From Pisciglobus halotolerans (GTDB lineage: Bacteria > Bacillota > Bacilli > Lactobacillales > Carnobacteriaceae): 64,000 nt of DNA. Shown piece by piece: positions 50,761 to 59,347 of this stretch. How positions within the stretch are numbered: the stretch's first letter is position 1; each line of letters opens with the position of its first letter. Where the stretch lies: assembly GCF_900113675.1 (NCBI RefSeq), contig NZ_FOQE01000004.1, forward strand, positions 41,640 to 105,639, in the 5' to 3' direction. Below the pieces are notes generated by a model. That model made no database searches. It was not told the origin of the DNA and saw only the letters and a list, made by a program, of their open reading frames with translations. A program made the translations under genes and the position numbers.

Positions 50761-51600
50761 ATGGATAAGATCGTAACGCTAAAAAACTTAACTTATCAGT
50801 ACCGAGATACGGATGATCGGTTGGCACTGGAAGACGTTTCTCTTTCCATTGAAGCAGGAGAGTGGGTGGCCATTATTGGGCCGAATGGTTCAGGAAAATC
50901 AACCTTAGCCAAAACTATTAATGGTTTGATCGTACCGGATAAGGGAGAAGTTAAGGTTGGAGACTTGCCCTTAACAGAAGAGAACCTTTGGAAAATCAGA
51001 GAGAAAGTCGGTATGGTTTTTCAAAATCCTGACAATCAGTTTGTCGGCTCTACCGTACAAGATGATGTTGCTTTTGGATTGGAAAATCTAGCTGTTCCGA
51101 GAAAGGAAATGGTTGAGCGTGTCCATTCTGCTATTCAAAAAGTAAAAATGGATAGTTTTATGGAGCGCGAACCAGCTCGGCTTTCCGGTGGGCAAAAACA
51201 ACGTGTTGCGATTGCAGGCGTTGTGGCTTTGCGCCCAGATCTGATCATTTTAGATGAGGCAACGAGTATGCTGGATCCTCAAGGAAGAAAAGAAGTAATC
51301 CAGACCGTTAAAGAAATCAAAGAGCAGGAAAACTTGACGGTTATTTCTATTACTCATGATATTGACGAAGCTGCATTGGCCAATCGTATTTTTGTGATGC
51401 GAGCTGGTCATTTGATCGAAGAAGGCACGCCTGCAGAGATTTTTGCAAATGGAGATAATCTGGTTCATATGGGTTTGGATCTACCGTTTCCAGAAAAATT
51501 GAAATCGGCTTTGAGCAGAAATGGGCTATCAGTGCCGGACACATACTTGACAGATGAAGGGATGGTGGAATGGCTATGGACATTACTTTCGAAAAAGTAG
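50761..51600 (+). CDS. ecfA1: ECF transporter ATPase EcfA1
   Basis: This 279-residue ATPase is one of the two that power ECF vitamin uptake, where a shared energising module serves many substrate-binding S proteins. It has Walker [13 protein letters not shown] near residue 40, the Q-loop [13 protein letters not shown], signature [11 protein letters not shown] near 142 and Walker [13 protein letters not shown] near 162. The ATG follows AAGGAG. It overlaps ecfA2 by 31 bases. RibU-type uptake of flavin through this module could feed the FLEET locus, but no S component is encoded here. Confidence 0.95.
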   Translation: MDKIVTLKNLTYQYRDTDDRLALEDVSLSIEAGEWVAIIGPNGSGKSTLAKTINGLIVPDKGEVKVGDLPLTEENLWKIREKVGMVFQNPDNQFVGSTVQDDVAFGLENLAVPRKEMVERVHSAIQKVKMDSFMEREPARLSGGQKQRVAIAGVVALRPDLIILDEATSMLDPQGRKEVIQTVKEIKEQENLTVISITHDIDEAALANRIFVMRAGHLIEEGTPAEIFANGDNLVHMGLDLPFPEKLKSALSRNGLSVPDTYLTDEGMVEWLWTLLSKK

Positions 51601-52475
51601 GCTATACCTACCAGAAAGGGACACCCTTTGAAAGTCGGGCATTGTATGACATCGATCTAATGATCAAAGAAGGCAGCTATACTGCGCTTGTGGGTCATAC
51701 GGGAAGCGGCAAATCGACGTTGTTGCAACATCTAAATGCATTGAGCAAACCAACTGAAGGAACGGTTAAAATCGGTGACCGCGTGATTACCAGCCAAACA
51801 GATAACAAAAATTTGAAAAACATCCGTAAGAAAGTAGGGATCGTTTTTCAATTCCCAGAAGCGCAATTATTTGAAGAAACAATCGCAAGAGATATTGCTT
51901 TTGGTCCTAAGAACTTTGGTGCCTCAGAAGAAGAGGGGAAAGAGATCGCTAAGCGGATGCTGCCGCTGGTAGGACTGGATGAGAGTTTTATGGAACGTTC
52001 GCCATTTGACTTATCCGGCGGGCAAATGCGGCGAGTCGCCATCGCAGGAGTCTTGGCAATGGACCCCGAAGTCCTCGTATTAGACGAACCGACAGCCGGG
52101 CTAGATCCTCAAGGAAGAAAAGAAATGATGGAGATGTTTTTTGGCCTGCATCAACAGCAGAATATGACGATTGTCTTGGTCACTCATCAAATGGATGATG
52201 TTGCCAACTATGCGGACCACATGATCATTCTTGAAAAAGGAACGGTGGTCAAACAAGGCGAGCCTCGAGAAATCTTTCAAGATGCAGAATGGCTGGAAAG
52301 TAAGCAATTGGGAGTACCGGCAGCTGTAGCTTTTGCCGGGCGTTTAGAAAAGCGATTGAATCGTTCATTTGCGAAACTGCCTTTGACGACTGCTGAACTG
52401 GCAGAGCAAATTGCAGCGTGGTTGCCAAATTTACCTAAACAGACTGCTCAAGAAAAGGGCGGTGAGGACAGATGA
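51570..52475 (+). CDS. ecfA2: ECF transporter ATPase EcfA2
   Basis: This 301-residue partner ATPase has Walker [18 protein letters not shown] near residue 42, the Q-loop [13 protein letters not shown], signature [13 protein letters not shown] and Walker [13 protein letters not shown]. The start may be ATG 51570 or ATG 51576; both lie inside the end of ecfA1. The gene overlaps ecfT by four bases, so translation of the three is probably coupled. Confidence 0.95.
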   Translation: MAMDITFEKVGYTYQKGTPFESRALYDIDLMIKEGSYTALVGHTGSGKSTLLQHLNALSKPTEGTVKIGDRVITSQTDNKNLKNIRKKVGIVFQFPEAQLFEETIARDIAFGPKNFGASEEEGKEIAKRMLPLVGLDESFMERSPFDLSGGQMRRVAIAGVLAMDPEVLVLDEPTAGLDPQGRKEMMEMFFGLHQQQNMTIVLVTHQMDDVANYADHMIILEKGTVVKQGEPREIFQDAEWLESKQLGVPAAVAFAGRLEKRLNRSFAKLPLTTAELAEQIAAWLPNLPKQTAQEKGGEDR

Positions 52476-53269
52476 TGGATAAATTAATATTTGGTCGTTA
52501 CATTCCAGGGACTTCCTGGATCCATCGTCTAGATCCTCGTGCCAAATTGCTAGCGACGATGTTTTTCATCATCATTATCTTTTTGGCCAATAACTGGCAG
52601 ACCTACTTATTATTGCTGTTGTTCACTTTGCTGGCTGTTAAGCTGACCGATATTAAATTCAGCTTTTTTATCAATGGAGTCAAGCCGATGATTTGGTTGA
52701 TTTTATTTACCGTTGTGCTGCAAGTATTATTTACAAGCGGTGGTGAGACGTATTTTCAATGGGGGCCGATCATGGTCACCTCACAAGGACTATTGAATGG
52801 GGTCTTTATTTTCTGCCGGTTCGTATTGATCATTTTTATGTCCACATTACTGACATTGACCACGATGCCGCTATCGCTGACAGATGCGATCGAATACTTA
52901 CTGCGCCCGTTGACGAAACTCAAAGTGCCCGTTTATGAAATTGCTTTGATGCTGTCGATTGCGCTGCGATTTGTTCCTACCTTGATGGACGAAACGGAAA
53001 AAATCATGAACGCGCAACGTGCTCGAGGGGTAGATTTTGGCGAAGGCAATATTTTTCAGCAAATGAAAGCAATCGTACCGCTGTTGATTCCTTTATTTGT
53101 CAGCTCATTCAATCGAGCTGAAGAATTAGCTACCGCTATGGAAGCGCGCGGTTATCAAGGCGGCGAAGGAAGAACCAAGTACCGTCAATTGCATTGGCAA
53201 ACATCCGATACGATCGTGATGCTGACTTTTGCCGTACTAACTGGAGCGCTGATTTTCTTACGCAACTAA
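52472..53269 (+). CDS. ecfT: ECF transporter transmembrane subunit EcfT
   Basis: This 265-residue membrane scaffold links the ATPases to S components. It starts [19 protein letters not shown], has about five membrane helices, and carries two coupling-helix motifs with Ala-Arg-Gly, [10 protein letters not shown] near residue 183 and [10 protein letters not shown] near 220. Two adjacent ATG codons are possible starts. Confidence 0.95.
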   Translation: MMDKLIFGRYIPGTSWIHRLDPRAKLLATMFFIIIIFLANNWQTYLLLLLFTLLAVKLTDIKFSFFINGVKPMIWLILFTVVLQVLFTSGGETYFQWGPIMVTSQGLLNGVFIFCRFVLIIFMSTLLTLTTMPLSLTDAIEYLLRPLTKLKVPVYEIALMLSIALRFVPTLMDETEKIMNAQRARGVDFGEGNIFQQMKAIVPLLIPLFVSSFNRAEELATAMEARGYQGGEGRTKYRQLHWQTSDTIVMLTFAVLTGALIFLRN

Positions 53270-53282
53270 AGAATAAATGTAT

Positions 53283-53319
53283 GGGCTGGGAAAACCCTTT
53301 TCTCAGCCTTATTTTTTTG
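53283..53319 (+). terminator. Intrinsic terminator after ecfT
   Basis: GGCTGGGAAAA pairs with TTTTCTCAGCC around CCC, then TTATTTTTTT. It lies before truA, which may depend on read-through or its own promoter. Confidence 0.85.
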
Positions 53320-53355
53320 AAAAAAGACTTTAAACACTAGAAAGGATTTCGAAAG

Positions 53356-54162
53356 ATGACTTACCGTTACAAAGCGAAACTGCAATATGATGGAACCAAT
53401 TTTGCCGGCTATCAAGTCCAGCCGAATGCACGCACTGTCCAAGGCGATTTAGAAAAGGCTTTGAGAATTATGTCAAAGGGGCACAAAATCACCATTCGCA
53501 GTGCTGGCCGAACAGATGCAGGAGTGCACGCATTGGGGCAAATGATCCATTTTGATTATCCTTTCCATATCCCACCCCAGAATATGCTGCGTGCCTTGAA
53601 TAGTCTGACAACGGACGAGATCGCTATTTTAGACATCTTAGAGGCCGATGAACAGTTCCATGCACAATATGGTTCAGCGGGTAAAAAGTATCAGTACCGT
53701 GTCGATACGAACCAAATCATCAGCCCTTTCAAACGCCTCTATGCTTTACATCATCCTTATCCTATTCATCTGGAGGATTTGGAGACAGCTTTAAAAGATA
53801 TTGTCGGGCAGCATGATTTTTCCAGTTTTTGCGCCAGCCGCAGCGGTAAAGAAAACAAGGTGCGGACGGTTTATGAAGCTAAGGTAGAGCAAGATTTGAA
53901 GACAGGAGAATTGGTCTTTACTTTTAGAGGTAACGGCTTTTTATATAATATGGTCCGCATTTTCGTCGGAACCCTGCTGCAAATTGCAAATGGCTTGCGA
54001 CCGGCTGATGACATGAAAAGGATCCTTGCGGCTAAAGATCGGAATGCAGCAGGGCCTACTGCACAGCCTCAAGGATTGTATTTAGTAGAAGTTTATTATG
54101 ATAAAGCAGCTGCTGTTAAAGGGACGATATTTGAAGAACAACTTAAAGAAAAGACGATTTAG
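53356..54162 (+). CDS. truA: tRNA pseudouridine(38-40) synthase TruA
   Basis: This 268-residue enzyme makes pseudouridine at positions 38-40 of tRNA anticodon stems. The catalytic aspartate is in SAGRTDAGVHALGQ near residue 54, and YDGTNFAGYQVQP is near the start. RGNGFLYNMVRIFVGTLL is near 195. AAAGGA lies before the ATG. It follows ecfT, the usual neighbour order in lactic acid bacteria. Confidence 0.95.
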   Translation: MTYRYKAKLQYDGTNFAGYQVQPNARTVQGDLEKALRIMSKGHKITIRSAGRTDAGVHALGQMIHFDYPFHIPPQNMLRALNSLTTDEIAILDILEADEQFHAQYGSAGKKYQYRVDTNQIISPFKRLYALHHPYPIHLEDLETALKDIVGQHDFSSFCASRSGKENKVRTVYEAKVEQDLKTGELVFTFRGNGFLYNMVRIFVGTLLQIANGLRPADDMKRILAAKDRNAAGPTAQPQGLYLVEVYYDKAAAVKGTIFEEQLKEKTI

Positions 54163-54190
54163 TTGTAGGCGGTGTAGAAGAAACGAGCGG

Positions 54191-54410
54191 CTGTTAGTCA
54201 ATTTGATGATTCTTGACCGTAAGCAGTTTTTTGGAGGAAAAACAGAGATTGTTTGATGTATCATTTGACGATAAGCAGGGCTAGTGAAACTAATGGAAAA
54301 TTATTTGCTGCGACACTTAACTGTAAACAAGGTTGTTATTATTCATTAGAGACTGTTTGCTATGTCATTTGGCTGTAAATATAGTCTTTGAGATCAAGTG
54401 AAAATCTTTG
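54191..54410 (+). repeat. Degenerate 52-bp repeat, array E (four units)
   Basis: The core TTGACCGTAAGCA at 54213 recurs in degenerate form at 54265, 54317 and 54369, each exactly 52 bases on. Each core is preceded by a TGTTTG-like arm and a TCATTTG-like stretch. A fifth, more decayed unit may follow near 54418. Confidence 0.75.
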
Positions 54411-54578
54411 TACTTTGTAGTCTGTGAATGAATCTTATAGATGACTGAAAAACGAACAATTAAAAATTGTAAGAATCTGTTTGTCAGAGAGCGAAATGGT
54501 TCATTAGCCGAAAAAAATTGTTAAAATATACATGTTCCATAAAATAACAGCTAAATTTAAAAAAGAGAGGGAAAGACC

Positions 54579-55157
54579 AATAAAAAACTTAGCTTTTTAT
54601 TGGTATCATTATTTTTATTGATTGGATGCAGTGCAAATAACGCAGAAGAAAGTGAACCAGCAGCTTCATCTGAGTCAGCTGTTTCAACGGAAGCCAGCTC
54701 GACAGAATCTAGCCAAACAGCTTCTTCTGCAGAAGAGTCATCAGCTGCTGAATCATCAACAGAAATGGATTCAGAAGCAACGGATAAAGATGACAAAGAT
54801 GCTGACACAGAAGATGATGAAGCAGAAGTAACGGACCAAGACTTAGAAGGGGCAGAAACTGTTTCAAACGTTTCAGATTATGAAGAATTAGCTTATGTAC
54901 AAGATAAAGTTGATTTTTCTTAATTGAAAGGTTATATCGTAACAGACAATCCAAATAAACGTGTGATTTTATTTGAAGATGGTCATGAGAAAGCCTACAA
55001 GACAATTTTCATTAAAAACGCAAACCGCTTGAAAGTAATCGACTTGCAAGGCGATGGACTTGTTTTAAATGAAAAGATAAAATTAAAACACTTTAGACAA
55101 GATAGTATTACTCAGTTTATAGCTGTTATCAAAACTGAAAAAAGAAAGAAGCAGTAG
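54579..55157 (+). pseudogene. Broken lipoprotein gene (start lost, in-frame TAA)
   Basis: From AAT at 54579 the frame encodes NKKLSFLLVSLFLLIGCS, a complete lipoprotein signal with lipobox LIGC. The codon before it is ACC, where ATG would be expected. A Ser/Ala/Glu-rich linker and an acidic stretch follow to a TAA at 54921. The same frame then continues without another stop for 77 codons (LKGYIVTDNPNKRVILFEDG and on) to 55157. The second half looks like a genuine domain of unknown function. Two separate lesions suggest a dead gene; use of the TTG at 54600 would lose the charged signal N-terminus. Confidence 0.7.
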
Positions 55158-55259
55158 CCAAATTTTGATTACGGCTTTTTCGATTGATGGCAGAGAAATC
55201 AGCCGTCTATTTTTTAAAAAAAAAGCTGATAAAACAAAGGAAAACAGTCAAAAAAATGT

Positions 55260-55288
55260 TTGACAGCTTAACGAAAAAAATGTATCAT
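55260..55288 (+). promoter_or_regulatory. Promoter for rplM-rpsI
   Basis: A perfect TTGACA, a 17-base spacer and TATCAT. Confidence 0.85.
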
Positions 55289-55290
55289 GT

Positions 55291-55372
55291 TAGGTGGTAT
55301 TGTTTGCCCCACGATGAGCCCCGGAAACTTATTGTGCTATCAAACAAACAGAAGAATATGGAGGAAACAAAC
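55291..55372 (+). promoter_or_regulatory. Ribosomal L13 leader
   Basis: The leader contains GTTTGCCCCACGATGAGCCC, then CGGAAACTTATTGTGCTA and CAAACAAAC. This is the order of elements in the L13 leader of Firmicutes, where GTTTG pairs with CAAAC. Confidence 0.8.
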
Positions 55373-55819
55373 GTGCGTACAACTTATATGGCTAAACCAA
55401 GCGAAGTAGAACGTAAATGGTATGTAGTAGACGCTACTGATATCCCATTAGGACGTCTATCAACAGTCGTTGCATCTATTCTGCGCGGTAAAAATAAACC
55501 AACTTACACACCTCATGTAGATACTGGGGACTATGTAATCGTAGTAAATGCAGACAAAGTGAAATTAACAGGTAAAAAAGCAACAGATAAAATTTATTCT
55601 CGTAACATCAATGGTAACCCAGGTGGATTGAAACAAATCTCTGCTGGTGCATTACGTGCGAAAGACTCTCGTAAATTAGTTGAATTGTCTGTTAAAGGTA
55701 TGCTTCCTAAGAACACTCTTGGTCGCAAACAAGGCATGAAGCTACACGTTTATGGTGAAGCAGAACACAACCATGCAGCTCAACAACCTGAAACATTAGA
55801 CATTACAAACTTAATTTAA
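55373..55819 (+). CDS. rplM: 50S ribosomal protein L13
   Basis: This 148-residue early-assembly protein starts [20 protein letters not shown] and contains [20 protein letters not shown]. The GTG start follows TGGAGG and comes after the L13 leader. The open frame extends upstream through the leader, but that part is not coding. Confidence 0.97.
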   Translation: MRTTYMAKPSEVERKWYVVDATDIPLGRLSTVVASILRGKNKPTYTPHVDTGDYVIVVNADKVKLTGKKATDKIYSRNINGNPGGLKQISAGALRAKDSRKLVELSVKGMLPKNTLGRKQGMKLHVYGEAEHNHAAQQPETLDITNLI

Positions 55820-55832
55820 GGAGGGAAATTCA

Positions 55833-56225
55833 TTGGCTCAAGTACAATACATCGGCACTGGACGCCGTAAAAACTCAACTGCCCGTGTACGCCTCGTACC
55901 AGGTACAGGTAAAATCACGATGAACGGCAAAGACATTACAGAATATATTCCATTTGCAGACTTACACGTTGTTGTAAAACAACCCTTATCTGTAACTGAA
56001 ACATTAGACAACTATGACGTTTTCGTAAACGTTAATGGCGGTGGATTCAGTGGACAAGCTGGCGCTACTCGTCATGGAATCGCTCGTGCTTTACTGCAAG
56101 TAGACCCTGCTTTCCGTGCACCATTAAAAGAAGCTGGTCTTTTGACACGTGACCCACGTATGAAAGAACGTAAAAAATACGGTCTTAAAGCAGCTCGTAA
56201 AGCTCCACAATTCTCAAAACGTTAA
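55833..56225 (+). CDS. rpsI: 30S ribosomal protein S9
   Basis: This 130-residue protein, whose C-terminal tail touches P-site tRNA, starts [19 protein letters not shown] and ends KAPQFSKR. The start is TTG after GGAGGG, 14 bases after rplM. Confidence 0.97.
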   Translation: MAQVQYIGTGRRKNSTARVRLVPGTGKITMNGKDITEYIPFADLHVVVKQPLSVTETLDNYDVFVNVNGGGFSGQAGATRHGIARALLQVDPAFRAPLKEAGLLTRDPRMKERKKYGLKAARKAPQFSKR

Positions 56226-56306
56226 TCAAAATATTATTATATCAACGATTCAACCATGTTTTTGGTATCGTTTGGTGTTAATGATGATAAATCGTTTAAT
56301 AGACTT

Positions 56307-56337
56307 AAAGCATCAGCCTCGTGCTGGTGCTTTTTTT
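56307..56337 (+). terminator. Intrinsic terminator after rpsI, invaded by the MITE
   Basis: AAAGCATCAGC pairs with GCTGGTGCTTT, followed by TTTTTTT. The MITE begins directly after this T-run, and the run is duplicated on its far side. Confidence 0.9.
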
Positions 56338-56619
56338 GGTTCTTCCTCTTTTAATGTTGGTAAAGAAATTTCCTACTGTCGATGGGCTACTGATGGAAAG
56401 CCATGAGAACACATTGAGCCGAAAATCGCGTCTCAATGCTTGCAAGCTTCAAACAGAGTGTAACGGCTAAAGCCTAATACTAAGTGATTCACATTGCATC
56501 TTTTTTTATGGCTATCAGTAGCCCTGTACGCCTTCTGAAGTTTTTATAAATAGAATTTTAACGAGTTTAGCATTAAAAAAATTGATATTTTACAGACCAA
56601 CGTTAAATATTGTAGCACC
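56338..56619. mobile_element. MITE copy 2 (282 bp)
   Basis: It has the same ends as the copy at 49348 (GGTTCT-N6-TTTAATGTTGGT and ACCAACGTTAAA-N6-AGCACC). The flanking direct repeat is CTTTTTTT on both sides (56330-56337 and 56620-56627), another perfect 8-bp duplication. The interior aligns along its whole length with copy 1. Confidence 0.92.
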
Positions 56620-56640
56620 CTTTTTTTCTGGCATTAATTC

Positions 56641-56862
56641 TACATATTAAAACGGAAAGATGTCCTGAAACTAGTTATAAATGCAACTTTTGTGTTGGTA
56701 TTCATGATGGGAAGTAGAGCGATAAAAAATACCATAGATAAACGTATACCCTCTTCCGGTACGGAAATATTTGGAACAACATATGACTTTCAGATTGTCG
56801 ATAAGAAGAAAGAAAAAAATGTAAGCATACTGGCAACAACCAATATGCTTACATTTAGATAG
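56641..56862 (+). pseudogene. Possible 5'-truncated reading frame
   Basis: An open frame without a good start encodes a hydrophobic segment (LVINATFVLVFMMGSRAI) and then a soluble-looking part up to TAG at 56860. The first ATG is at 56704. No ribosome site is seen and the end overlaps the gloA terminator. It may be the end of a gene cut by rearrangement. I do not recognise the family. Confidence 0.3.
56818..56858 (-). terminator. Intrinsic terminator of the gloA-like gene
   Basis: AAATGTAAGCATA and TATGCTTACATTT form a perfect 13-bp stem, followed on the minus strand by a run of T. Confidence 0.9.
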
Positions 56863-56869
56863 TCGAAAA

Positions 56870-57250
56870 CTATTTTTCACGCTTAACTTCAATACGATAG
56901 CCATCAGGATCTGTCACAAAGAAGTAAGATGGTGTGCCACCTGAAAGTCCTCTTAACCCACCCGTTTCATAAGTAGAAGCTTTACAAATTTCATGCATTT
57001 TTTCTAAGTCACTGACCGTCACACCTAAGTGACTGAAACCATTTCCTACATTGTAAGGTTCAGCATCGTAATTATAAGTAAGTTCGATTTGTACAGAAGA
57101 ACCGGGAGAATTCAAATAAACTAAATCAAATTTATTTTCAGGGAATTCTCTGCGGCTGGCAACTTCAAAATCGAATAAATTAGTGTAGAAGTCTAAAGTC
57201 GCATTAATATCTCTGACACGTAAACAAATCTCAACGAGTGTTTGGTTCAT
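56870..57250 (-). CDS. VOC family protein, glyoxalase I-like
   Basis: This 126-residue vicinal-oxygen-chelate protein resembles lactoylglutathione lyase. The first module has CLRVRDINATLDFYTNLFDF, the mid part has VQIELTYN, and the second module has GFSHLGVTVSDLEK and FFVTDPDGYRIEV. The His and Glu ligands of glyoxalase I are plausible in HLGV, IELTYN and RIEV. The ATG has GGAGG eight bases upstream; an in-frame TTG 15 bases earlier overlaps that site. Its role is likely detoxification of methylglyoxal or a related compound. Confidence 0.85.
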   Translation of the reverse strand: MNQTLVEICLRVRDINATLDFYTNLFDFEVASRREFPENKFDLVYLNSPGSSVQIELTYNYDAEPYNVGNGFSHLGVTVSDLEKMHEICKASTYETGGLRGLSGGTPSYFFVTDPDGYRIEVKREK

Positions 57251-57363
57251 AATATCATCCTCCAATATTTTCCTAACCTCATTCTAGCATGAATAAGCCA
57301 CCGACACACTCATAAACAGCAAAACTTTGACGAGATCTAATAAATATAATGTCATTAAATATA

Positions 57364-57466
57364 CGCTCTTGGGGAAGAATGGAACATTCACTGGGCTTTA
57401 AAGTTATCAGTACCTACTGGAATCTCCTCAAACTGAGGGGGACACGTTCGAATCGTGTCAGGCGCG
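57364..57466 (+). other. Class II tRNA-like relic
   Basis: A perfect T-arm (GACAC, loop GTTCGAATC, GTGTC at 57441-57459) is followed by AGGCGCG. CGCTCTT at 57364 can pair with it at six of seven positions. CTCCTC and GAGGGG form a long variable arm, and the segment GGGCTTTAAAG holds a possible UAA anticodon. The D-arm and anticodon stem are poor and no CCA is encoded. It is most likely a decayed tRNA-Leu-like gene or a chance fold. Confidence 0.35.
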
Positions 57467-57800
57467 TTTATTATAAGGAGACAAAATGAAAGATAATCAT
57501 ATTTCTCAAAGCAAGGTATTAAGTGCTTTAAGGAGCTGTTCGGCCAACATAACCACTTTTTAATAGGATTAGGTGAGGTAGAAATGGGAAAGATTGAACT
57601 AAGCCAATTATAATCAAAAAAAATTATTGAATGGTTTCCAACAATCTGGTTCGTGTAAATTTTGATAGTATGGTAATGAAGGATTTAGATTACCAAATAT
57701 AGGATCCTAGCCTATTGAAATGTTTTTGCAAGAAACGCTTAGCGTATTCCACTAACAGGGCTATTTAGTGAAACATAAAAGGAGAGATACATTGACAGAT
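57467..57800. other. Region of apparent gene debris
   Basis: Short frames, some with ribosome sites (for example AAGGAG before an ATG at 57486), are interrupted by stops within a few dozen codons. No family is recognisable. Confidence 0.35.
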
Positions 57801-58052
57801 ATGAAAGATACAGTTCGTTTTTGTTTAACTGATAATAATGGATAGACCGTCAATGATTCAAGTTTACAGAAGATTAAAACCGAGTATTATGCTGTAATAG
57901 AAGAAGTAATAAAATTTCGTTAGTCTAATCCAATTGGTCAAACGAAAAAATAGTTTAGGCAAAAAGAGTATGGAAATCTTATGTTCTAAGCTTTTGTAAA
58001 GGGTTACCTGAAAGCCATAGTACTGATGCAGCGCATGTTGAATAAGGAATGA
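57801..58052 (+). pseudogene. Decayed gene with four in-frame stops
   Basis: AAAGGAG precedes the start region (TTG 57792 or ATG 57801). The frame reads MKDTVRFCLTDNNG then TAG at 57843, and continues with protein-like composition through TAG, TAG and TAA before TGA at 58050. The pieces include NDSSLQKIKTEYYAVIEEV and FVKGYLKAIVLMQRML. I do not recognise the family. Confidence 0.5.
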
Positions 58053-58102
58053 CGTGCTTCATGGAAAACAGAGAAATGATTGATAAATGAGGGGTAGAAA
58101 AA

Positions 58103-58738
58103 ATGACTGATTATCGTATTATTGACCTGGAAAATTTTTCGAGAAAAGATTATTATGGTTATTTTATGTCAGTAGACACAAGATATGAAATGACAGTGAA
58201 AATAGATGTGACTCAAGCAGTGAAAAAGTGTAAAGATGAATTTATCAATTTTTATGCTTATACTATTTTTAATTTAGTTCAATCAGCAAATGAAATTCCG
58301 AATTTTAGGTATGGACATTTAGATGGACAGTTAGTAGAATGGCAAGAACTAGTTCCAACATTTACGAGCTTTAACCAAGAAACAACATCTTTTTACAGCT
58401 TGTGGTTGGAGAAGTTGACCGATTATCAAGCGGTAGACCGTGAATATAAAAAGCTGACCAAAGAGTATGCCCATACAACAGCTATTGCGCCCCAAGAGAG
58501 TGTGCCTGCTAATGTGATAAACATTTCTGCAATCCCTTGGGTGCATTTTGATCATTTTTCATCTTATTCAGGAGCGGTTAAAAATGATTTAACACCGATG
58601 ATCACAATTGGAAAATACGAAAGAGTTGGAACACAATTGCTGATGCCAGTGAATATAAAAGTGCACCATGCAACAGTGGATGAATATCACGTGTCATTGT
58701 TTTTTAAAGCACTGCAAGAACATATGAACCTTGAGTAA
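58103..58738 (+). CDS. Chloramphenicol acetyltransferase-like protein (CatA family)
   Basis: This 211-residue protein has the fold-specific features of type A chloramphenicol acetyltransferases: NFYAYTIFNLVQSANEIPNFR near residue 48 (shown here only as NFYAY and NEIPNFR), NISAIPWVHFDHF near 140 and the catalytic HHATVDEYH near 193. The catalytic histidine and following aspartate are kept, but the usual Gly of HHxxxDGxH is Glu here. Whether it acts on chloramphenicol or another acceptor is uncertain. GAGGGG precedes the ATG. It sits in a stretch of decayed genes. Confidence 0.8.
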   Translation: MTDYRIIDLENFSRKDYYGYFMSVDTRYEMTVKIDVTQAVKKCKDEFINFYAYTIFNLVQSANEIPNFRYGHLDGQLVEWQELVPTFTSFNQETTSFYSLWLEKLTDYQAVDREYKKLTKEYAHTTAIAPQESVPANVINISAIPWVHFDHFSSYSGAVKNDLTPMITIGKYERVGTQLLMPVNIKVHHATVDEYHVSLFFKALQEHMNLE

Positions 58739-58846
58739 ATGTTGACTTCACTAATCTAGCGGTTATAGCTGAAAGGAATTGGAAAGTGGTTGATAACTGG
58801 TGATTCTAAAGAAGCTTTGAAGGATTATTAGGGGAGGGGGAGATGT

Positions 58847-59080
58847 ATGAAGGATAATGTTTATAAATCTTATGGGTCAAATACAAAACGAAAAAGACCT
58901 AGAAGCAGGGAGAAGTATGAATGGCTGAAAGAGATGGAGATAAAAAGAGGCGAAGCTATAGGAGAAGTTGGGAATCGAGTGTGGGTAGATGCTGAGGATC
59001 ATGCAAAAGGATTCTACGAGCTGAATGAAGAAGGCGATGAAGTTCAGTGGTATCCAGATCCTATTAGTGATGGAAAGTAA
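58847..59080 (+). CDS. Small hypothetical protein
   Basis: I do not recognise this 77-residue protein. The N-terminal third is strongly basic (SNTKRKRPRSREK) and the C-terminal half acidic and aromatic (GFYELNEEGDEVQWYPDP). No signal peptide or membrane segment is seen. GGGGAGGGGG before the ATG is a strong ribosome site, which supports it being a real gene. It lies about 110 bp after the CatA-like gene, in the same direction. Confidence 0.6.
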   Translation: MKDNVYKSYGSNTKRKRPRSREKYEWLKEMEIKRGEAIGEVGNRVWVDAEDHAKGFYELNEEGDEVQWYPDPISDGK

Positions 59081-59265
59081 AATAACTGGAATCGATCTTA
59101 GTTAAAGTATCATTTTTAAATCGAGCTGTTGTTAGACTTTTGCGACTCGATTGCTACACAGCATTGTAGTAAATCGTACCCATCACATAAAGGGATCAAA
59201 AAAGCGATAAAAGCGGCGTAATCAATTGCTTAGGAGACATTAAAGAACAGGCTCTTTAGTTAATA

Positions 59266-59299
59266 AAAAGGTCTCCTGCTTTTTGGCAAGAGACCTTTA
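59266..59299 (-). terminator. Intrinsic terminator of the PAS-GGDEF gene
   Basis: AAAGGTCTC and GAGACCTTT form a nine-bp stem. On the minus strand it runs into TTTTTATT, 50 bases after the stop codon. Confidence 0.85.
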
Positions 59300-59347
59300 T
59301 CCCCAGCTATCGCTGTTTGTTTTAAATGATATCAAGTTAAACTGTTG

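Noticed and set aside
57364..57466. tmRNA or tRNA-Sec
   Set aside because: No alanine-type acceptor, no tag sequence and no UCA anticodon arm; only a T-arm and variable arm are convincing.
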